A stretch of 64,000 bases of DNA from Chrysemys picta bellii (taxonomy: Eukaryota; Chordata; Testudines; Emydidae), in the NCBI RefSeq assembly GCF_011386835.1, contig NW_027052980.1, forward strand, positions 1 through 64,000, written 5' to 3'. This document shows, one piece after another, positions 56,974-64,000 of this stretch. A program made the position numbers and the translations under genes. The first letter of the stretch is position 1. Every line of letters starts with the position of its first letter. A model generated the notes under the pieces. It was given only the letters and a program-made list of their open reading frames with translations, was not told the origin of the DNA and ran no database searches.

Positions 56974-57375
56974 GTTAAGCAGCAGGGCCTTTGCCCTGCA
57001 AAGTTCCTTCTCAAGGGTTAGTAAGCAGACATTACATATCAAGACTTTGACGGGGTATTGGAGCGTATCTAAGCATACCTTGCCTCTTCCAGGATAACCC
57101 TGAAATCATGAGCCCATGGTTCACAGCCTGAAGTATCACTCCTTAGTGTTTGAGTAGAGGGAACAGGTTCAGGGTCATCAATTACTCTGCCCAGTGAGAG
57201 CTGAAATCCTAAATAGTTAAACCCATTAGAGGACCCACCATAGAGGAGAGTTAGACACAGTGTAAGTGTCCAGAGGCACTGGTGCAGAGCTGGCCAAATT
57301 TACATGGAAACCTGATAATCTATCACAGTCTTCTCAAAGGTGTCTAAGCACGGAGTGTGGCTAGCTAAGGTGAGT

Positions 57376-57569
57376 CATTAGCAAATACAACAAGGAGTCT
57401 GGTGGCACCTTAAAGACTAACAGATTAATTTGGGCATAAGCTTTCGTGAGTAAAAACCTCAATTGCCCAAATTAATCTGTTAGTCTTTAAGGTGCCACCA
57501 GACTCCTTGTTGTTTTTGTAGATACAGACTAACACGGCTACCCCCTGATACTTGACATTAGCAAATACA
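57376..57569. mobile_element. Second fold-back SINE with 14-bp target duplication
   Basis: 57390-57555 is another head-to-head copy of the same repeat family ('ggagtctggtggcacctta'), with a 49-base perfectly matched arm pair ending in 'aatttgggca' and a loop of about 27 bases containing 'taagctttcgtgagtaaaaa'. The antisense half extends to 'gatacagactaacacggcta'. Flanks cattagcaaataca occur at 57376-57389 and 57556-57569. Confidence 0.88.
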
Positions 57570-58191
57570 GCCATCTTGTGTTCTCTAGAACCCTGCTCAG
57601 AGCTGTGAACAGCCAGAACGGTTTGATTTCCTGTGGCCTGTGGCCCATATTGTAAGATATGGCCTTTGAGCTGGGTTTCAATATTTGACTGTCCAATTCG
57701 GGCCTGATTTTCAGATGTGTTGACCCTCTACCCCACCCCCCTTTCATTTCAGTTAGACTTGTGGCTACTGTGAATCTCTGAAAACAAAACTTCTCATTCT
57801 ATATATACTGTCGGAGACATCCAAAATAAGGGACCACTTGGCTCCTTTCAAACACAGGTACCCTCAGTGAGTTGCAGGCTAGCTAGAGAGATGCAATAGG
57901 TTGGTCACTAAAATCTCTCAAGTACCAAGCTTCAGAAGGGCCTTGCAGAGGGGCTCACCATTCAAGGGTCTATCAGCACCAAAGGCCAGAAAAATGCCAC
58001 CCTCCCATGTGAGGCCTGAGTGACAAAAAACATCCTCCTAATCTGTGTCTGTCTGGTCTGCCCCAGCTGCCCCCGTCTGAGCCGTGTCTGTCCGCACAGA
58101 CCTGGTCAGGGAGAGCTGCTGGGGCTTTGTCGCCTGTGGGATGTACCAGAGTCTATGATTAACAGCGCTCTGGATTTTTGCTCTGTTTCAG
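57570..58191 (+). other. End of the last GBP intron
   Basis: No other feature was recognised until the pyrimidine-rich acceptor 'tttttgctctgtttcag' at 58175-58191. Confidence 0.5.
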
Positions 58192-58218
58192 CAACAGCGC
58201 TCTTGCTCACCGTTCTGA
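58192..58218 (+). CDS. Candidate GBP terminal coding exon ending in a CaaX-like motif
   Basis: After the acceptor ctctgtttcag, reading in phase 0 (as left by the 55202 donor) gives QQRSCSPF and a stop at 58216-58218. The last four residues, C-S-P-F, have the form of a CaaX prenylation box, like the C-termini of several GBPs that are farnesylated or geranylgeranylated to bind membranes. Pro at the a2 position is unusual and Phe at X is acceptable to prenyltransferases. Translation reaches it only if the TGA at 55137 is absent or bypassed. The alternative phase reads 'ATALLLTVLSLAGFRAEG' and would need a different donor. Confidence 0.5.
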   Translation, partial: QQRSCSPF

Positions 58219-58490
58219 GCCTGGCCGGATTCCGCGCTGAGGGGACTGAAGAAACATTCAGATGATTCAGGGGGAATGATGGTCACCTAAATTTTACAAA
58301 ATCCACTGCTGAAGCCAGTCCGGGCCTAGTGACTGGCTTTGGGGGCTCTGCTCTTTGCTGTCTTTGCTCATCTGCTGTGACACCCACCTCTGCCCTGTTA
58401 GAGTTCAATATACAAGGTAGTTTTCCTGTTGCATCTGCTGTGTGGTGGGGTCTGCTGTTGGAGATTAAAGCTTTCTGTAGCACTGAGTTA
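58219..58490 (+). other. Probable GBP 3' UTR
   Basis: Follows the candidate last codon. It contains no repeat that I recognise and ends around a poly(A) signal, so a short terminal exon of about 300 bases is plausible. Confidence 0.45.
58464..58469 (+). promoter_or_regulatory. Candidate poly(A) signal ATTAAA
   Basis: The hexamer is followed by 'gctttctgtagcactgag' and a GT-containing stretch ('gttagtgcctctgc'), the usual arrangement around a cleavage site near 58485-58490. Confidence 0.45.
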
Positions 58491-58842
58491 GTGCCTCTGC
58501 AGTTTATTCTCCTCAATTCTCCATCCCTAACATGCTCTAACAGCCGACACCAGCTGCAGCACTCACAGGCTGGTGGCATCAAGCTGGTGTCTGGCCTGGC
58601 TTGTTCCCAACTTCAAGGCAGTGGCGCTGAGCAATGGGCCCGGCTGCTTGAGTTCTGGGGATCAGGCTGGGAGTCTCCTCACTCTCTGGCTTGCCCCTCG
58701 CCGGTTGCTCGCTGCTCATGACTCTGGAGAGCTTTTACATTCGTATTGAAGCCCAATCTATGAATCATGTATTAATTTTATTGATTACTTAAGAATTCCC
58801 TGTTATCACTTTGAGGGTTGAGAGGTTCTTGTTCCAGGATCA
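58491..58842. other. Unassigned flanking DNA
   Basis: Downstream of the candidate GBP 3' end. No feature recognised. Confidence 0.4.
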
Positions 58843-59387
58843 ATGTTCCTTCTAATTTTTTCCATCCATGTGCAGAATAAATTTTGTTATGTGCACCGAG
58901 GCAGTGGTGAGCTGGAGCCGGTTTGCGCGAACCAGTTGTTAAATTTAGAAGCTGGTTTTAGAACTGGTTGTTAAAGGGGTGGGCAAACTCCGGCCCATGG
59001 GACCATCCTGTCCGGCCCACCTGAGTTCCGGGCTGGGGAGGAACAGTGCACTTGTCTCTTTAAGAAAGGCACTCAGCTATTCACCATTCAGACCTCGACC
59101 ACAGCAGCTCTGAGTCCTCCTGAGCCAGACTGTCCCCTCTGCCCTGTTCCGAGGAGATGGGGTACAGGGAGAGGGGGACACCCTGACATCAGCACCCTCC
59201 TTTCCCCTCCACCCCCTGCACTGCTCTGCACAGCCAGCAGGGTCCTGGGAGCAGCTGCAGGACGGAACAACGTGCGGGGAGAGAAACCTGAACACATGCT
59301 GCTGGCTGTACGTGCTCTGCTAATCAGCTGGGCGGTACTTGAATCTCTCCTTTGTGGCCGCCCAAGCGCGCAGCTTACAGGGAACAC
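58843..59387. mobile_element. hAT-like non-autonomous element with nested repeat
   Basis: Left end 'tgttccttctaattttttcc' and right end 'cagcttacagggaaca' are inverse in their first bases (tgttcc / ggaaca), a pattern I recognise from abundant reptile hAT-type repeats together with 'catgtgcagaataaattttg'. A nested piece at about 58903-59030 ('gtgagctggagccggtttgc', 'tgggcaaactccggcccatg') also looks like a dispersed repeat. No target duplication was confirmed. Confidence 0.55.
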
Positions 59388-59439
59388 AGCTAGAATCAGG
59401 CCCATTACACCGATGTGCACAGTTGCACCACACAAACTT

Positions 59440-60110
59440 TAGGAACACTTCTGTATTTGCAATAGTTTATTAATACATTCAGCAAAGTCAGAAACACTCT
59501 AACCCAGCATGATAGATAGAGATAATACAGAATGTACATCTGAACATCCATATACTCACACCATCCCTTGCAGAACAACCTGAAACGTTAGCCATTATAT
59601 TCCTTATCACCATCACCATCACCTGTAGCCATCATCTGGGTACCTGCCCAGGGCTACATCTCTTTCCTTCTGCCCACAGGCTGGGATACAACTTTTATAA
59701 CATGTTAAGCTGACGCTACTAAGTCTAATGCATATTCACTAGGAATTTCTCCCCCTTCCTTATTTGTATTTCCTCATCCTACTAATGTTGGGGTGCCCTT
59801 CTCCAATAGGTTAGTATATTAATGATCTCAATCTATTTTCATATATGTCAATTTGTTGCCATGGAACTCTTGTGGTTAGACATCTGCGGATGTTCTATTC
59901 AAAGCTGGTGTTAGCTCATGTTCCAGTGGTTGGCTGGTGACATGGAAAAATTCCCCCCTACACACACTATTTTTAATGCCCCAAAATTTTGGTACAGGTA
60001 AATGGCCTAACAGTCACTGTTAAGTTCAAAGACCTCAAGCCTTATGCTAACTGCTGAAGCCAGCATCTTATAGGATAAGGTCTATAGGATTCTTGCATTA
60101 CTATGGAATA
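59440..60110. repeat. Possible LTR-like segment
   Basis: 'ttgcaatagtttattaatac' near 59458 followed by AT-rich sequence resembles the poly(A)-proximal part of the LTR-like repeats in the window. No ends were identified. Confidence 0.25.
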
Positions 60111-60860
60111 AAATAAATGCTAAAGCTAGCTCTATGGGCTACAGTATCCAGTCACAACTGCTCAGCATGGAGTGATTTGTCAGCCCTCATGACACACGGA
60201 ATCACTACATCTCTGGTTCTGTGCCACGCAGACTTCCAGGGGACCTGGGCTGGGGGGAACTTCCCTGTTGCCAGTTCTCACAAAGTGCTGCTGTGGGTAT
60301 GCAGGGGCTCCAGGGACAGATGGGCACACGAGGGGTTTCGAAGCTGGGTGTGTCCTCTGCAACTGAGCAGCCCGGGGGGGCATGGTTTGGGGGGGACACC
60401 CAAACATTTTCAGAAGGGTCCAGTGGCTGCTTCAGGGGCTCAGGAGTGAACTGTCTCAAAGGCACAAGTGAGTCAGGGTGGGCGTCTGAGGGGTCAAGCA
60501 GTAGCCCCTCATAGGCTGCTCTGTAGCCCATGCACCCTCAGACAGCACAGCATGAGACACCCCCCCCCCGTATGCACCTCAGGGCTCTGGGCGGGTGGGA
60601 GACAGGATTATGTGAGGGTTGGAAGACCCATGGCATGGAAGGAGAATGAGAGCCAGGACTGGGAATGGGGCCAGGAAGGGTAGGGATGGGGAGGAGGTGG
60701 GGAGGGTTGCGGGGCACCCGTATCAGGATTACAGGAAGGGGGGCTGAGGGTAGGTAGGGCTACAGCACTGGAGAGAAGCTGTAGGACAGCACTGACCATG
60801 CTGGGGCTCTCTGTCATGGGGAGACTGGCAAAGGGAGGGCAAGGGTCCAGAGGAGGAGAT
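60111..60860. other. Unassigned GC-rich DNA
   Basis: Overlapping open frames on both strands (60117-60531) reflect GC richness. G-rich purine stretch at 60640-60760. No domain seen. Confidence 0.35.
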
Positions 60861-60865
60861 GCCCT

Positions 60866-61952
60866 TGTGACATTCTCCTCTGGTGTTATCTGTACCGCTG
60901 ATCTGCTAGGTCACTCCAATTCTTGATTCTGGGAGCCAGCCTTACCCTGCTCTGCTGTGAGAACCCCCACTCCTGGGCTGTTCACGCACAGCCTCTGGCC
61001 TAAAGCTGCTCCTTGGATTGTGCAACCGAATCCACTAGCCAATATCTCCGGTCTCAGACACAACCCTAGGAACCTCCGTCTTGCAGTGTCCAGTTATGCC
61101 TGCTGGACACTGCAAGCTTATATGAGTTCGTCAGTTTAACAAAGAAATTGATATGTACCAGGCTTGTTTTCCCAATGGGAGTCTCTGACATGCTTCAAAC
61201 CAAACACACTGTTTCAGGTAGAATAAAGAAACAGATTTATTAACTACAACAATAGATTTTAAGTGATTATAAGTCAAAGCAGAACAAGTCGGATTTGGTC
61301 AAATGAAATAAAAGCAAAACACATTCTAAGCAGAACTTAACACTTTCATGGCCCTTACAAACTTAGATGCTTCTCACCTGCCCTTCAGCCAGGCTCTCCC
61401 CTTAGATCAGCGCTTCAGTCACTTTGTGGTGATGTCTGTAAATGGAGGTGGAAGAGAGAGGAAGAGCATGGAAAAGGTCTCTCCCTTTTATCATGTTCTT
61501 TCTTCCCTCTTGGCTTTACTCACTCCCCCTTCCCCCCCTTCAGAGTCAGGTGAGCATTACCTCATTGCAGTCCCAAATTGACCAAAGGAAGGAGGGGGGA
61601 GACTCACTTGAGAGTCCAACAGATCCTTTATTGCTACCTACGCCAGTGTCCTTTGTTCCTGTGAGGCTGGGCTGGGTTTGTCTCATCCATGCCCTCTTGA
61701 GGTGTGAGCTGCCCCTCTGCTCTTGGAGAGTTTTTGTTTGGGCTTGCTTTAAGCCATGAGGATACATTTTTAGCCTCATAACTATATACATGAAATTACA
61801 ACCTATAACATCACCATAACAACAATGCTCAATGCATCATGAGCCTTCCAAAGACACCTGACATGACAAACTTTGCATTGGATACCACACAATCATATTA
61901 TAAGGATGAACTTGGGAGTGTAGAGTATTCGCCCAAGGTACAGAATGTCACA
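60866..61952 (-). repeat. Solo LTR with 5-bp target duplication
   Basis: The 1,087-base unit begins TGTGACATTCT and ends AGAATGTCACA, so it has the TG...CA form with an 11-base inverted end. GCCCT flanks both sides (60861-60865 and 61953-61957). The minus strand carries AATAAA near the 'gatttattaactacaa' core, suggesting minus orientation. No internal gag or pol lies next to it, so it is a solo LTR of an endogenous retrovirus-like element. Related to 30037-31218. Confidence 0.82.
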
Positions 61953-61957
61953 GCCCT

Positions 61958-62890
61958 CTCCCTCCTTACAGGGACTCTGAACCTCAGGGGACCATCCTCG
62001 ACCTCACCTAGGCCCAGTCACACAGAGGGGGAAGCTGAGCCCCAAAGCTGCCAGCCCCTCTTTTAGCGGAAGGAGCTAGAGAGGCTGGGCCAGAGGACCA
62101 GGCTCCATCCATCCACATGGGCTCCCGCTCAGCCTTGCACAAAGCATCCCTGCCACTGGAGACTCTCCTAGCCCAATGGAGACACCGTCAGCACCAGCCA
62201 GAGCCCTGCCCCTGTGTCCAGGGGGCTTCCTAAATGCCATGAATAGACCCAGATCTAGGGGCTCCCCTTGGAGCAGGCAGCACAAAGCTCTACAGGAATT
62301 CTGTGGCAGGAGGAGCTCTTCATCTGCCCTGGGCAGACTCACAGAGTTTAAGGCCAGAATGGGTAATACACAGAGCGAGTTTCCCATGGAGCAGCAGTGA
62401 GAACCAGTGGCCAGTTAGTAATGTACAGAGGCCTGGGAACCCTGGCATATGAGGGCTGGGGGGCATTATGGCCCATGCAGGGCAGGCCAGCACCAGGGAA
62501 CCCAGGAATCTGAGTGATAACAAAAGGAAAATGTCAAAAACAAGAGAATTTAAAACTGAAAATAAAGGAATAAAGTTTTAAAATACAAATATGTTACAAG
62601 ACATTTTTAGAGAAAACATTTTATGCATTTTTTTAAATGGAGGTATTTATTAAGTATCATTTTAACTAAAATAATTTTATTCATTTAGGTTATTTTTAAA
62701 TAAAATCTGAAAAATAACAGTTTCTTTTTTAAACTAAAGAATAGAACATATATTTTTTTAAAGAAAACAAACAAGACAAAGTGAGAGAGGTTTGTAGAAA
62801 AGCCAGGGAAAGCCTCTTAGCCTGTTACAGAAAAAAAAAAAAATAAAGGGTGAGAGAGGAAAAAAGTTTTAAAGCCCAAGAAAGCCTGTT
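61958..62890. other. Unassigned non-coding DNA, AT-rich at 62520-62880
   Basis: Contains A/T runs, including a 13-base A run at about 62830-62842. No gene recognised. Confidence 0.35.
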
Positions 62891-63755
62891 TAACTGAGCA
62901 CATGGCAGAGAGGAGAGAAGTGCAGATTACCCCAGTGCTACCTCTAGTCAAACGCAGAGGAGAAAAGCCAGGATATACACCTTTACACACTTACAAACCA
63001 CCTTCACCAAACAAGGACACTCCACCAGAGAAAGAGATCACATCATGGAATGAACCACTCAAATACCCTGAGAGAAGCTGCTTCTATACAGAAAACAAAA
63101 ACCCCTCCGACTGCACACCCCTAGTTGTCACCTGCTACCCCACACTGGAACCCAGACAGGGGCTCATCAAACGGGGCAGCCAGGGGACTCTACACACTGC
63201 CCCCACCCAAATCACTGCCCCCACAGTTCCCATTGGCCAAGACCAGCAGCCAATGGGAGCTGCGGGGATGGTGCCCGTGGACAGGGCTGCACGCAGAGCC
63301 CCTGGCCACACCTTCACGTAGGAGCCGGAGGGGGGACATATCACTGCTTCCAGGAGCTGCTTGAGATAAGCACCATCTATAGCCTGCACCCCTGAGCTCA
63401 GCCTGTGCCCCAACCCCCTACCCAGCCCTGATCCCCCACCCTCCCTCCAAACCCCTAGAGCCCAGCCCGGAACACCCTGCCACACCCTGAACCCCTGATT
63501 TCTGGTCCCACCCCAGAACGCACCCCACCGAGCTCAGAGCCTGTACCTCCTCCCACACCCCAACCCCCTGCCTCAGCCCGAAGCCCCTGCCATACTCCGA
63601 ACCCCTCGGCTCCACCCCCCCCAGCCTTTATACCCCTTCTCCACCCCAAACTCCTCATCTGAGGCCCCACTCCAGAGCCCATACTCCCAGCTGGAGCCCT
63701 TACCCCTCTCGCATCCCAACACGCTGCCTCAGCCTGGAGCCCCCTCCCGCACTCT
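62890..63755. repeat. C-rich dispersed repeat with tandem CCCCA/GAGCCC texture
   Basis: 63230-63330 has 'ggccaatgggagctgcggg'-like sequence (in + orientation 'caatgggagctgcggggatg'), and 63390-63755 is a degenerate tandem array of 'accccaaccccctgcctcag' and 'cctggagccccctcccgcac' type units. I recognise this combination from turtle hAT-derived repeats. The 139-codon frame 62902-63321 lies across the junction and shows no domain. Confidence 0.45.
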
Positions 63756-64000
63756 CAGGGGCGGCCCATCCATATAGGCGAACTAGGCGGTCACCCAGGG
63801 TGCCAAGTTAAATGGGGCGCCAAGTTTGAGGAAAAAAATTTTTAAAAATAAAATGAAGAAAAGAAAAAAGATGAAAAAAATACAAATAAAATAACCAGTG
63901 TCCCTTTGTCCATTCACACACCCTCTTTGGTGGGGGGGGGTTAAACAACAGCCCCACACCCTCGAGTCCGATCCTCACAGTCCAGGACCTGGTGTGGTTC
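63756..64000. repeat. Dispersed repeat fragment at the window end
   Basis: 'aggggcggcccatccatata', 'ggcgaactaggcggtcaccc' and 'agggtgccaagttaaatggg' resemble sequence near 25640-25720. The element may be cut by the window end. The C-rich end has a run of nine G at about 63931-63940. Confidence 0.4.

Noticed and set aside
58020..58265. Open frame with a hydrophobic stretch 'ALLLTVLSLAG' as a membrane-anchored GBP end
   Set aside because: It requires a phase that the 55202 donor does not provide. The phase-0 reading gives a CaaX-like end instead. Kept only as an alternative.
62902..63321. 139-codon open frame as a gene
   Set aside because: It spans the edge of a dispersed C-rich repeat, has no domain and no splice or promoter support.

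Overview
The window is vertebrate nuclear DNA, most likely from a turtle. The evidence is the interspersed repeats: many CR1 LINE copies ending in an octamer tail, a tRNA-derived SINE sharing that tail, copies of the short 'gtggcacctta(a/g)agactaaca' repeat that I know from turtle genomes, Harbinger-type MITEs, and a GC-rich Tx1/L1-like LINE. There are no bacterial features, no CRISPR and no stand-alone RNA gene. Most open frames are repeat fragments or chance frames.

One host gene can be supported: the 3' part of a guanylate-binding protein (GBP, interferon-inducible large GTPase) on the + strand. Four exons with compatible phases are visible: 19082-19184, 43674-44071, 52680-55202 and 58192 to about 58490. 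The G-domain exons must lie upstream of the window. Exons one and two encode the normal C-terminal helical region. Exon three is extraordinary: 2,523 bases, almost all an array of about 64 eleven-residue units plus about 23 five-residue inserts made of Glu, Lys, Arg, Gln and His, predicted to form a very long charged helix. A single in-frame TGA lies at the array's end, yet the frame continues for 21 codons to a splice donor. A short last exon then ends in a possible CaaX box (CSPF).

Layout. 1-2480: MITE pieces and unassigned DNA. 2.5-3.5 kb: GC-rich LTR-like repeat. 3.5-11.5 kb: a decayed Tx1/L1-like LINE with an insertion at 7.0-7.5 kb. 11.5-14.8 kb: old repeats and an LTR-like copy. 14.8-18.5 kb: CR1 fragments. 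19.1 kb: GBP exon. 19.2-43.7 kb (intron): LTR-like DNA, many CR1 copies including a nearly complete one at 26.75-30.04 kb, a Harbinger-like element at 36.3-38.9 kb, a Penelope-like fragment at 39 kb and other LINE fragments. 43.7 kb: GBP exon. 44.1-52.7 kb (intron): a complete hAT element with target duplication, Gypsy-like gag and RNase H fragments, a CR1 and a DIRS-like tyrosine-recombinase fragment split by a SINE. 52.7-55.2 kb: giant GBP exon. 55.2-58.2 kb (intron): a gag-like relic and two fold-back SINEs, each with long target duplications. 58.2-64 kb: GBP 3' end, a hAT-like MITE, a solo LTR with 5-bp duplication and C-rich repeats.

All calls come from reading the sequence and from knowledge of the families. 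No database search was run.
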